DNA from: Mesorhizobium sp. BR1-1-16
Lineage (GTDB): Bacteria; Pseudomonadota; Alphaproteobacteria; Rhizobiales; Kaistiaceae
Length of the DNA: 64,000 nucleotides
Assembly: GCF_020165495.1 (NCBI RefSeq)
Contig: NZ_JAIUIE010000001.1
Span: 1,178,001 to 1,242,000 of the forward strand
Direction of reading: 5' to 3'
Below the pieces are notes generated by a model. It searched no databases and was not told where the DNA came from. It saw nothing but the letters and a program-made list of their open reading frames with translations. The position numbers and the translations under genes are program-made. Positions 1 to 7,903 of the stretch are shown here, piece by piece; the first letter of the stretch is position 1, and the number at the start of each line of letters is the position of its first letter.

Positions 1-903
1 TGGCATCCGCAGCCGCAATTCGCCGGCTATCTCATCGCCGAACATGAGGGGCTCGGCCTCGATGCGGGCGTCGATATCCGCTGCGTCCCGCTCGATTTTG
101 CCAAGGGGCCGATCGCAGCCGTGCTCGACGGCGACGTATCCTTCGCGGTGGCAAGCCCGGCACACATGATGGAGAGCGGCCGAGCCGATGAACTGGTCTT
201 CCTGCTCACGATCCAGCAGGCTTCCTCGCTCGTCTATCCCGCCCGCCGCAGCCTCGGCATCGAACGGCCGCGCGATCTGGCCGGGCGGCGTCTCGGTGTC
301 TGGCCCGGCCGCGAGGATCTCGAGCTCACATGGATGCTGTATCGCGCCGGCCTCGCGCCCGACGATTATGAGCGCGTAGCGGTCAATGACACCGTTTCGG
401 CCATGCTGGATGGCAAGGTCGACTGCGCGCAGATGACGACCTATCACGAGATCCATCATCTCGAACACGCGGCCGGAACCCTCGACGATTTCATCATTTT
501 CCGCGCCGCCGATTATGGAGCGTCGCTGCTGAAGGATGGGCTCGTGGCACGGCGCGATTTCGTGGAAGCCAATCCGGAGGCAACGCAGAGCGTCGTCAAT
601 GCCGTGCTCGCCGGCTGGACCAAGGCGTTCCATGATCTCGACGCCGCGATCTCGCTGACCGTTCGCCTCAGGCCGGACATGACGCGACTGGAGCAGGAAG
701 GGCAGCTCGCCGAGATAAGAGCCCTGGCCCTTGCCGGAGCGACGCTTTCGGAAGGCCTCGGCTATCCAGACCCTCGCCATATGGAACAGGCACTCCGCGC
801 CGTCGCTGAAATCGAGGGCCATGCCGCGCCAGCCGATCCGGATCTCGTCGATACGCGCTTCTGGGCAGCGGCCCCCGAAGCCGTGCGGAGCCGGGTATGG
901 TGA
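1..903 (+). CDS. THI5/NMT1-like ABC substrate-binding protein (5' truncated)
   Basis: The reading frame is open from base 1, so the gene begins left of the window; 300 residues are visible. The visible N-terminus (W-H-P-Q-P-Q-F-A-G-Y) matches the start of the fold in the paralogue at 3678-4622 (K-W-L-H-Q-A-Q-F-A-G-Y), so only the extreme N-terminus is missing. The family is the NMT1/THI5-like periplasmic-binding fold, whose bacterial members bind pyrimidine or amine ligands for ABC import. The cysteine-rich motif of yeast HMP-P synthase is not present. The stop overlaps the start of the flavoprotein gene (ATGGTGA), so the two are translationally coupled. The permease and ATPase are not in the window and may lie upstream. 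The ligand is unknown. Confidence 0.8.
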   Translation, partial: WHPQPQFAGYLIAEHEGLGLDAGVDIRCVPLDFAKGPIAAVLDGDVSFAVASPAHMMESGRADELVFLLTIQQASSLVYPARRSLGIERPRDLAGRRLGVWPGREDLELTWMLYRAGLAPDDYERVAVNDTVSAMLDGKVDCAQMTTYHEIHHLEHAAGTLDDFIIFRAADYGASLLKDGLVARRDFVEANPEATQSVVNAVLAGWTKAFHDLDAAISLTVRLRPDMTRLEQEGQLAEIRALALAGATLSEGLGYPDPRHMEQALRAVAEIEGHAAPADPDLVDTRFWAAAPEAVRSRVW

Positions 904-2045
904 AACGCGCCGACGTTATCGTGGTCGGCGCTGGCGTGGTGGGTGCCGCGATCGCCGCGCTGCTCGGCAGGCGCGGGCGCCGTGTGCTCGTGATCGAGCA
1001 AGGCGTGCCGGGCGGCGCGGTTTCCGGTGCAAGCCTTGCCTGCATCGGCACGCATATGATGGACGAGGAAGAACTGCCGCTGCTCGCCTGGTGTTGCAAT
1101 GTCTGGGCCGAGCTCAATCGCCGCGCGCCGCGTTTCGAATATCAGCGCTGCGGACAGCTCCGCTTCCTGAAGCATGAGGGCGAGCGGCGTTCGGCCGAGG
1201 CCTGGATCGATATCGAGCGCGCTGCGGGGCTGCGGCCCGAAATGCTTGATCCAGAAGCGGTGCGGCGGATCGAGCCCGTGCTGACCGGCCCCATCGTGGC
1301 CGCGACATGGTCGCCGGATTCAGCCGTGGTGAACCCGTTTCTCGCCGTGCGGACGCTGATGGATGCCGCACGGGCCGGTGCAGGCGAAATCCTTTCGGGC
1401 GCGATGGCGACCGCGCTCGTGACGCGGGGCGGACGCATTGCAGGTGTCGAGACGTCAGTCGGGCGCTTCGAGGCCAGCATTGTCGTCATCGCGGGCGGTC
1501 CATGGACCCAGAATCTGGCTGCGACTGCCGATGTGGAACTTCCCATCGTGCCACGAAAGGCCCAGTGCCTCGCCACGGTCGGAACCGATCCCGTCATCCG
1601 TACGGTCGTCGGTGCCTGCAAGGCCGAGGGCGGGGTCGACGCCGGCTATACGCAGATCCAGCAGGCCGCAAGCGGTCAGGTCCTCTTCAACACCGTGCTC
1701 GAAGGCGGGGTGACGGCCATGGGCAGCCCCGATGTGTTGCCGGAAGTCGACCGGACCTTCGTGCACGATTCCGTCGCGACGCTGCTTTACCTCTTTCCCG
1801 GGCTCGCCCAGCTCGAACTGCTTCGCTCCTGGGTCCGCTACGAGGCGGTAACGCCGGATGATCGGTTCCTGACCGGTCCGGCCGGACCCGACGGGTTGTT
1901 CATCGCGGCCGGCGATGGCGGCACCGGCTTCGTGCGGTCCTTCGGCATGGCCCGGATCATCGCGGACCGCATCGACGGCAGACTGCCGCCCTTCCGGGAT
2001 GACATCTATGAAGTCGGCCGCTTTGCCGCGAAGGCAGCGGCATGA
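897..2045 (+). CDS. FAD-dependent amine/D-amino-acid dehydrogenase subunit (DadA/HcnC-like)
   Basis: This 382-residue DAO-superfamily flavoprotein has an N-terminal dinucleotide-binding loop G-A-G-V-V-G (residues 11-16) and a C-terminal FAD-contacting segment around G-D-G-G-T-G-F. It overlaps the preceding binding-protein gene by 7 bases, and its own stop overlaps the next gene by 4 bases (ATGA). Together with the small [2Fe-2S] protein and the large FAD/BFD protein that follow, it has the composition of HcnABC, opine oxidases (OoxAB/NoxAB) and D-hydroxyproline dehydrogenase. In those enzymes the DadA-like subunit oxidises a C-N bond. The substrate is not inferable from sequence; the flanking binding proteins suggest an imported nitrogenous compound. 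Confidence 0.8.
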   Translation: MVKRADVIVVGAGVVGAAIAALLGRRGRRVLVIEQGVPGGAVSGASLACIGTHMMDEEELPLLAWCCNVWAELNRRAPRFEYQRCGQLRFLKHEGERRSAEAWIDIERAAGLRPEMLDPEAVRRIEPVLTGPIVAATWSPDSAVVNPFLAVRTLMDAARAGAGEILSGAMATALVTRGGRIAGVETSVGRFEASIVVIAGGPWTQNLAATADVELPIVPRKAQCLATVGTDPVIRTVVGACKAEGGVDAGYTQIQQAASGQVLFNTVLEGGVTAMGSPDVLPEVDRTFVHDSVATLLYLFPGLAQLELLRSWVRYEAVTPDDRFLTGPAGPDGLFIAAGDGGTGFVRSFGMARIIADRIDGRLPPFRDDIYEVGRFAAKAAA

Positions 2046-2296
2046 ACGAACGGATCACCCTTCTCGTCGATGGACGTCGCGTCGAGGCGGAGGCCGGGCG
2101 ACCGCTCGGTGCAGTGCTGCATGGCGAGGGGAATCCGATCATCCGCCATACGGCCAGGCGGCACGAACCGCGCGGCCTCTTCTGCGGCATGGGCGTCTGC
2201 TTCGACTGCCTCGTCACCATCGATGGCCGGCCGGGCGTTCGCGCCTGCGTCACGCCGGTCAGCGACGGCATGCGCGTCGAGACGGGCCGATCATGA
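2042..2296 (+). CDS. (2Fe-2S)-binding subunit, HcnA/OoxA-small-subunit-like
   Basis: This 84-residue ferredoxin-like protein resembles the N-terminal [2Fe-2S] domain of sarcosine oxidase alpha and HcnA. Four cysteines (C48, C53, C56, C69) are in the spacing expected for a plant-type cluster (C-x4-C-x2-C-x12-C). ATGA overlaps at both ends lock it between the two flavoproteins, which predicts equimolar expression in a heterotrimer. Its role would be electron transfer between the two FAD subunits. Confidence 0.85.
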   Translation: MNERITLLVDGRRVEAEAGRPLGAVLHGEGNPIIRHTARRHEPRGLFCGMGVCFDCLVTIDGRPGVRACVTPVSDGMRVETGRS

Positions 2297-3681
2297 CGCG
2301 GATCGAGACGGACGTCCTCGTCGTCGGTGGGGGCCCCGCCGGACTTTCGGCGGCGCTTGCCGCTGCGGGGGCAGGGGCCAAAGTCGATCTCGTCGACGCC
2401 GGCATGCAGCCGGGTGGACAATATTGGATGCAGGATCCGGTCGGGTCGCCAACAACCCGCCAGCAGGCGGAAGGTGCGGCGGCAGCGCGGGCTGCCATCG
2501 CAGCCAATGTCGCCGTTCACAGCGGCGCCGAGGTCTGGGGGGCGTTTCCAGAGCGCGAAATCCTCGCCAACGGCCCGAATGGTCCGCTCGCCTTCCACTA
2601 TCGCGCGTTGATCGTTGCGAGCGGCGCGCATGATCGCGCCATGCCCTTTCCGGGCTGGACCCTGCCGGGCGTGATGACGCCTGGCGCCGGACAACGGCTT
2701 GCGAAGCTCGGCGGCGTCGCGCCGGGTCGCCGCATCGCGCTCGCTGGCAATGGTCCATTTCTGTACGCCGTTGCGTCGACGCTGCGGGCGATCAATGCGA
2801 CCCCCGTGCTGCTGGTCGAGGCCGGAAAGGCGCGCTGTGGACCCGCTCGGCTCATTTCCCGCCATCCGGCACGCTGGGCCGAAACAATGAAACTCCTCGC
2901 CGCTGCCCGCGCGATCTTCGATCGCCGCCGCGGCTATGTCGTCTCGGAGGCGCTCGGCGGCGACCGCATCGAGGCCGTGCGGATCGCCCCCATCGGCCAT
3001 GACGGTGCGATCGACGCCGCGCGCGCCGAAACGATCCCCGACATCGACGCCCTGCTGATCGGCTGGGGCTTCCGGCCGATGATCGAACTGACCGCGCTTT
3101 TGCGCTGTCGCCACGCCTATGATCGCGATCTGGGCGGCTGGTATTGCAGCGTGGCGCCCGAGACGGGCCGGACATCGGTTCCGGGCGTCTATGCCGCCGG
3201 CGAGGTGACGGGCATTGCGGGGGCCGTACCGGCGCAATTGTCAGGCGAACTGGCGGGCATCGCCGCGGCCGCGGATCTCGGCCTCGCCGTGACGGACAAC
3301 GCCAACCGCCGAGCCCAACTTGCCCGCCGTCTGCATGACGCCCGCGCTTTCGGCGAGGCCATCGGCCGGCTTTATCCGGCGCCCGAGACACTGACCTCGC
3401 TGGTGCGCAACGACACCGTCGTCTGCCGCTGCGAGGAGGTTACGAAGGGCGACATCACCGCGGCTCTATCCGGGGGAACCAAGGGTGTCGCCGGCGCGAA
3501 GCTGTGGACGCGCGCGGGCATGGGTCGCTGCCAGGGTCGCATCTGCGGCTTTGCGGTCGCCGAAATCGCCGCTGCTGCAACGGCGACATCGCCCGAAGCC
3601 GCCGGCTTCAATCCCCCACGCATTCCGCTCCGCCCCGTACCGCTGGACGTCGTGCTCGCCGCAACGGGCGGGGATAAATGA
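2293..3681 (+). CDS. FAD/NAD(P)-binding oxidoreductase with C-terminal BFD-type [2Fe-2S] domain (HcnB/OoxA-like)
   Basis: This 462-residue protein starts at the ATG that overlaps the previous stop (ATGA); an open frame upstream of it is non-coding read-through. The N-terminus carries G-G-G-P-A-G (residues 12-17) for FAD, and a second nucleotide-binding region follows near residue 150. The C-terminal part has four cysteines (C378, C380, C413, C418), typical of the bacterioferredoxin-associated [2Fe-2S] domain in HcnB and opine oxidase A subunits. It is the likely large subunit of the three-gene dehydrogenase. The stop overlaps the next binding-protein gene by 4 bases. Confidence 0.85.
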   Translation: MTRIETDVLVVGGGPAGLSAALAAAGAGAKVDLVDAGMQPGGQYWMQDPVGSPTTRQQAEGAAAARAAIAANVAVHSGAEVWGAFPEREILANGPNGPLAFHYRALIVASGAHDRAMPFPGWTLPGVMTPGAGQRLAKLGGVAPGRRIALAGNGPFLYAVASTLRAINATPVLLVEAGKARCGPARLISRHPARWAETMKLLAAARAIFDRRRGYVVSEALGGDRIEAVRIAPIGHDGAIDAARAETIPDIDALLIGWGFRPMIELTALLRCRHAYDRDLGGWYCSVAPETGRTSVPGVYAAGEVTGIAGAVPAQLSGELAGIAAAADLGLAVTDNANRRAQLARRLHDARAFGEAIGRLYPAPETLTSLVRNDTVVCRCEEVTKGDITAALSGGTKGVAGAKLWTRAGMGRCQGRICGFAVAEIAAAATATSPEAAGFNPPRIPLRPVPLDVVLAATGGDK

Positions 3682-4622
3682 TGAGAAATCGTGTTTGCCT
3701 GCAGCTCAAATGGCTCCATCAGGCCCAGTTTGCGGGTTACTACGTTGCAGCAGACGCGGGCTTCTATGAGGCGGCCGGCTTGGATGTCGACATCCGCGTT
3801 GGAGGGCCGGGCGTGGATCCGGAGCGATCCGTTGCAAACGGCGATGCTGATTTTGCACAGGGAGGCGGGCTCGAGAGTGTACTGGCGGCCCGCGCCGAGG
3901 GTCTCGGGGTTGTTGCGGCAGCAACTGTCTTCCAGAAGACCGACGTCGTCTACATTGCCCGGGCCGGATCTGGCATTCGAGCGCTTTCCGACTTCGCCGG
4001 TCGCCGCGTCAGCACATGGTACACCGGCATCCATCTGATCCTCCGGGCTATGCTGAAAGAGGCCGGCGTCGATCCGGGCGCCATCCGGGAGGTCGTGCAG
4101 GCCGGCTCAATGCAACCGTTCCTCGATGGCGAGGTCGATGTCGCGGCCGCCACTTTCTACAACCAGTTGCCCAAGCTGCTGGCAGCAGGCATCGACGACC
4201 TCATCCTCTTCGATCCGGCCGACCACGGCGTCTCGATTCCGCGCGATCCGATCATCACGTCCGAACGGATGGCCGACGCCGAGCCTGATCTTGTTCGACG
4301 CTTCGTGTCGGCGAGCCTCCGCGGCTGGCGCCATGCGATCGACCATCAGGGCGAGGCCGTCTCAAGCGTGTTGCGACGCGATCCCTCGCTCGATCGGAAC
4401 CTCCAGGAAATCATGATCGCCGAGATTGCCAAGCTGGCCCTCTGGGGCGACGGAACAGCCGTCGGGCTCGGATATCTGTCAGTCGCGACCGCGCGGGGCA
4501 CGAATGAGTTCCTCGTCCGCAATGGTCAACTCTCCCCCGAGAGTGTCGCCGACGGCGCCGTCAGAACCGGCCTCTGGAGCGACATCCGCCAACACACGCT
4601 CCCACCGTCTTCATCCCCCTAG
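3678..4622 (+). CDS. THI5/NMT1-like binding protein without a signal peptide
   Basis: This 314-residue protein belongs to the same family as the truncated first gene. The fold begins at residue 8, and no hydrophobic signal segment precedes it. No in-frame start exists further upstream, so the missing leader is not a start-site error. Normal ABC binding proteins are exported, so this one may be cytosolic, use a cryptic route, or act as a sensor. The yeast THI5 suicide-enzyme cysteine cluster is absent, which argues against HMP-P synthase activity. It is the last gene of the operon (4-base overlap with the flavoprotein). A short perfect inverted repeat (6-bp stem at 4613-4627) spans the stop codon without a T-run. 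Confidence 0.75.
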   Translation: MMRNRVCLQLKWLHQAQFAGYYVAADAGFYEAAGLDVDIRVGGPGVDPERSVANGDADFAQGGGLESVLAARAEGLGVVAAATVFQKTDVVYIARAGSGIRALSDFAGRRVSTWYTGIHLILRAMLKEAGVDPGAIREVVQAGSMQPFLDGEVDVAAATFYNQLPKLLAAGIDDLILFDPADHGVSIPRDPIITSERMADAEPDLVRRFVSASLRGWRHAIDHQGEAVSSVLRRDPSLDRNLQEIMIAEIAKLALWGDGTAVGLGYLSVATARGTNEFLVRNGQLSPESVADGAVRTGLWSDIRQHTLPPSSSP

Positions 4623-4681
4623 GGGATGGCCCATTTTCACCACCGGTCGCGACGACCGTTCGAAATCAAGAGGAGACCCCC

Positions 4682-5467
4682 ATGGATCTGCGTCTGACCG
4701 GCAAGAAGGTGTTGATCACCGGCGCCTCGCAGGGGATCGGCGCCGGGCTTGCCAAGGCATTCGCCGAGGAGGGCTGCGAACTGGTCCTGACAGCGCGTAA
4801 CGCCGAAAGGCTTGCCGCCATCAAGGCCGAGATCACCGACGAGATGCCGGAGAGAACCGTCACCTTGGTGCCGCTCGACCTGACAGAGACCGGGGCGGCC
4901 GAACGTCTTGTGGAAGTCGCCGGCGATGTCGACGTGCTCATCAACAATGCCGGGGTCATTCCGTCGGGCTCGCTGTTTGACATCGACGAGGCCAAATGGC
5001 GTGCCGGCTGGGAGCTGAAGGTCTTCGGCTACATCAATCTCTGCCGGCTCTATTATTCGCGCATGAAGGCCGCCGGTGGCGGCGTCATCATCAACAATAT
5101 CGGCAATGGCGGCGAGGTGACCGACCCGCGCTACATCGCCGGCGCGGTCGGCAATGCCAGCCTGATGCACTTCACCCGTGCACTGGGCGGGTCGAGCCTC
5201 GACGACAAGATCCGCGTTGTCGGCGTCAATCCCGGGCCGGTGAATACGGACCGCATCTACAACATGCTGAAGAAACGCGCCAAGGACGTCTTCGGCGATG
5301 AAAACCGCTATGGCGAGCTCGAAACCACCTATCCGCTTGGGCGCCCCGCCCATGTGCACGAGGTCACCGATCTTGTCGTATTCCTGGCCTCTTATCGCGC
5401 CGGATACATCTCGGGCACGATCATGACCGTCGACGGTGGCATCGCCTCTCGCCGTTCCATCATCTGA
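4682..5467 (+). CDS. SDR-family oxidoreductase with altered catalytic motif
   Basis: This 261-residue protein has a Rossmann fold with T-G-A-S-Q-G-I-G at 13-20 and N-N-A-G at 88-91. Y151 sits at the catalytic position, but the usual Y-x-x-x-K is Y-I-A-G-A, so the lysine is replaced by alanine (A155). The upstream catalytic serine segment reads N-N-I-G-N-G. It therefore binds nucleotide but probably uses non-canonical chemistry. An AGGAGA ribosome site lies 7 bases before the ATG. It is the first gene of a co-directional carbohydrate cluster, about 80 bases before the ROK regulator. The substrate is unknown; a sugar or sugar acid is likely from context. Confidence 0.8.
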   Translation: MDLRLTGKKVLITGASQGIGAGLAKAFAEEGCELVLTARNAERLAAIKAEITDEMPERTVTLVPLDLTETGAAERLVEVAGDVDVLINNAGVIPSGSLFDIDEAKWRAGWELKVFGYINLCRLYYSRMKAAGGGVIINNIGNGGEVTDPRYIAGAVGNASLMHFTRALGGSSLDDKIRVVGVNPGPVNTDRIYNMLKKRAKDVFGDENRYGELETTYPLGRPAHVHEVTDLVVFLASYRAGYISGTIMTVDGGIASRRSII

Positions 5468-5547
5468 CAGCTCGACTGACATTGCGCCGCTGATCAGATA
5501 GATCATCCGAAGGGCTGCGACTGGCCCTGAGGAGAGGTTCGCGGCGC

Positions 5548-6744
5548 ATGGCCGACCAGACGCTGGCCCGATATGTCAACGAGCGGGGCGTCCTGACGCT
5601 TCTGCGCGTCCACGGACCGTCAAGCCGCGCCGACATGGCGCGGCAGCTATCTCTGACTCCGGCAACTGTCACCCGCCTCGTGACCGAGATGATCGAGCGC
5701 GGCCTTGTGCGCGAAGAGCCGCGCGGCGCGGCGCGGGAGGGGCGGGAACCTGGCCGGCCGGCGGTGGGCGTCGCCCTGGCCCCCGACGGCGCCTATTTCC
5801 TCGGCGTCGAGATTGGCGTTGGCGTCCTCCGCTTTGCGCTGCTCGATCTCGCCGCCAAGGTGACGCTGACATCCGAACGGATCATTCCGCGAACGACGCC
5901 GCCCGAGGCCATCGCCGTCATGATCGGCGAGGAACTCGCGGCCCGCGCGGCGGATCCGCGCTTCCGCGGCCGAATTCGTTCGGTCGGTGTCACGGTGCCC
6001 GGCCTCGTGACGCTCGACGGCTATGTCGTTCATCTGCCGATCCTTGGCTGGAAGGAACTCAATCTGAAGGCGCTGCTCGCCGCAGCGGTTCCGCTCCCCG
6101 CGATCGTCGAGAACAACGCCACCGCCGCGGCTTTCGGCGCCGTCTACACCCAGCCGGAACTGCCGAGCGACTGCACGATCTTCCTAAAGCTCGGCACCGG
6201 CCTTGGCGGTGCGGCCATCATCAACGGCCGTCTGCTCCGCGGCGGCTCAGGGACAGCCGGCGAGTTCGGGCATGTGCGGATCGCCGATGAGGGGCCGCGC
6301 TGCTCTTGCGGCCAAGTTGGCTGCCTCGAAACCTTCGTCAATCTTGCAGCGCTCGCCAGTCTCTGGTCTGGCCGCGACCACTCCGGCGAGAGCGAGGCGA
6401 CCATGCTGCCGGCCACGGTCGCCGCGGCTGCGGAGGCCGGTAATCCCGGCGCCGTCATCGCCATCGACCATCTCGCCGAACGGCTCGGCCGCGGCGTGGT
6501 CAGCCTCGTCAATATCTTCAATCCAACCATGATCGTCCTGGGCGGGGTGATGCGGCCCGTGATCGAGCGGATGATCCCCGTGTTCGAGGCCGTCGTGGCT
6601 GCCGGGATCGTGCCGGGCATGCGCATGCCCGATATTCGCCTTTCGGCGCTCGGCCTGCATGAATGTGCCATCGGCGCCGCGACGATTGCCCATCACCGCG
6701 CTTTCGATCTCTCCAATTTCGATCTGGCGGTCCGGGACACCTGA
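5548..6744 (+). CDS. ROK-family transcriptional regulator
   Basis: This 398-residue protein has an N-terminal winged helix-turn-helix (about residues 10-60, including S-R-A-D-M-A-R-Q-L-S-L-T-P-A-T-V) fused to a ROK sugar-binding domain. The zinc motif C-S-C-G-Q-V-G-C is present. The ATP phosphate loop D-x-G-x-T is degenerate (E-I-G-V-G-V), as expected for a regulator that senses rather than phosphorylates sugar. GAGGAGAGG precedes the start by about 9 bases. It is probably the local repressor of the sugar cluster; a candidate operator lies at 6768-6779 just after this gene. Confidence 0.88.
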   Translation: MADQTLARYVNERGVLTLLRVHGPSSRADMARQLSLTPATVTRLVTEMIERGLVREEPRGAAREGREPGRPAVGVALAPDGAYFLGVEIGVGVLRFALLDLAAKVTLTSERIIPRTTPPEAIAVMIGEELAARAADPRFRGRIRSVGVTVPGLVTLDGYVVHLPILGWKELNLKALLAAAVPLPAIVENNATAAAFGAVYTQPELPSDCTIFLKLGTGLGGAAIINGRLLRGGSGTAGEFGHVRIADEGPRCSCGQVGCLETFVNLAALASLWSGRDHSGESEATMLPATVAAAAEAGNPGAVIAIDHLAERLGRGVVSLVNIFNPTMIVLGGVMRPVIERMIPVFEAVVAAGIVPGMRMPDIRLSALGLHECAIGAATIAHHRAFDLSNFDLAVRDT

Positions 6745-6753
6745 GGGAGCCCC

Positions 6754-6782
6754 TTGTCTTCCATTTGTTACTTTAGTAAAGA
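6754..6782 (+). promoter_or_regulatory. Candidate promoter with inverted-repeat operator upstream of the Gfo/Idh gene
   Basis: A possible -35 (TTGTCT, 6754-6759) and weak -10 (TAAAGA, 6777-6782) are spaced 17 bases apart. Between them lies the perfect inverted repeat TTACT-TT-AGTAA (6768-6779), AT-rich in a GC-rich background. Position and composition fit an operator for the ROK protein encoded immediately upstream. This is inference; no second copy was found before the SDR gene. Confidence 0.4.
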
Positions 6783-6826
6783 TATTAAATGACGAGGTGG
6801 TCCGGCGGCGTGCGAGAGGGTATCCG

Positions 6827-7903
6827 ATGGATGCGAAGGATGAGCGACGGCTGAAGGTCGGCGTGCTCGGTTGCGGGCAGATCGCGCAGGCAGCGCATTT
6901 TGAGAGTGCGACCAAGGCAAAGAATGCCGAGTTGTTCGCCATCTGCGACGTCGCCCCGGACTTGCTCGCCCGTATGGCCGCGATGCATGCGCCGGAAAAG
7001 ACCTTCGATAGCTACGACGCCATGCTGGCCGATCCCGAGCTTGATGCCGTGATCATCGCGACCGCCGACGCTTTTCATGTACCGGCCGCCAAGTCGGCGC
7101 TCGCCGCCGGCAAGCATGTTCTCTCGGAGAAGCCGATCGGCATCACCGTCGAGGAGGTCGAGGCGCTCAAGGCGACCGTTGAGGCATCCGGCAAGGTGCT
7201 GCAGGTCGGACACATGAAGCGTTTCGATGCCGGTCTCGAGAGCGCCAAGGACTTCATCGACGGCGAAATGGGCGAGATGCTGGCGCTCAAGGCGTGGTAC
7301 TGCGATTCGACGCATCGCTACGCCATGACCGACGCCGTGCAGCCGCTGATCGTGACGAGCGCCGGCTCGAAGCGGCCGTCCGGCAATCCGAAGGCCGATC
7401 TCCGCCGCTATTTCATGCTCGCCCACGGCAGCCACCTGCTCGATACGGCGCGCTATTTCGCCGGACCGATCGTCGAGGTCGATGCGCATTTCCGCGAGCG
7501 CTTCAACGCCTATTGCTGGTTTGTCGATGTCGCCTTCGAAAATGGCACCTTCGGCCATCTCGACCTGACGATCCCGGTACGCATGGACTGGCACGAGGGC
7601 TTCCAGATCTATGGCGAGCGCGGCAGCATTGTCGGCAAGACCTATAACCCCTGGTACTACAAGAGCTCCGACGTCGACATTTTCCGCGAGGCGACTGGTG
7701 CAACGTCGCGCGTGCTCGGCGCCGACGGCCATTTCTACCGGCGCCAGCTTGAAGGATTCGCATCGGTAATCCTTGACGGCGCACCGATGCGTGGTGCCGA
7801 TATCGAGGATGGCGTCGCCTGTGTGCGCGGCATGGTGGCCGTCGCGGAATCGGCGCGCATCGGCCAGCCGGTCAAGCTGGCTGACGTGTCGGGAGCGCTC
7901 TGA
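6827..7903 (+). CDS. Gfo/Idh/MocA-family NAD(P)-dependent sugar dehydrogenase
   Basis: This 358-residue protein has an N-terminal Rossmann motif V-G-V-L-G-C-G-Q-I-A (residues 11-20) and the family E-K-P motif (S-E-K-P-I-G) near residue 104. The ATG at 6827 is preceded by GAGAGGG at 6813-6819 and starts right before the Rossmann fold, so the longer open frame upstream is rejected. It would oxidise or reduce a sugar, inositol or keto-glycoside at a ring hydroxyl. The stop overlaps the next start by one base (TGATG), and five genes follow in tight coupling. The actual substrate is unknown. Confidence 0.87.
   Translation: MDAKDERRLKVGVLGCGQIAQAAHFESATKAKNAELFAICDVAPDLLARMAAMHAPEKTFDSYDAMLADPELDAVIIATADAFHVPAAKSALAAGKHVLSEKPIGITVEEVEALKATVEASGKVLQVGHMKRFDAGLESAKDFIDGEMGEMLALKAWYCDSTHRYAMTDAVQPLIVTSAGSKRPSGNPKADLRRYFMLAHGSHLLDTARYFAGPIVEVDAHFRERFNAYCWFVDVAFENGTFGHLDLTIPVRMDWHEGFQIYGERGSIVGKTYNPWYYKSSDVDIFREATGATSRVLGADGHFYRRQLEGFASVILDGAPMRGADIEDGVACVRGMVAVAESARIGQPVKLADVSGAL

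Noticed and set aside
3678-4622. HMP-P synthase (true THI5 enzyme)
   Set aside because: The cysteine cluster required for the yeast enzyme's iron-dependent suicide reaction is absent.
4613-4627. Terminator at the end of the first operon
   Set aside because: The ATCCCC/GGGGAT stem has only 6 pairs and no T-run; it is mentioned only as an inverted repeat.
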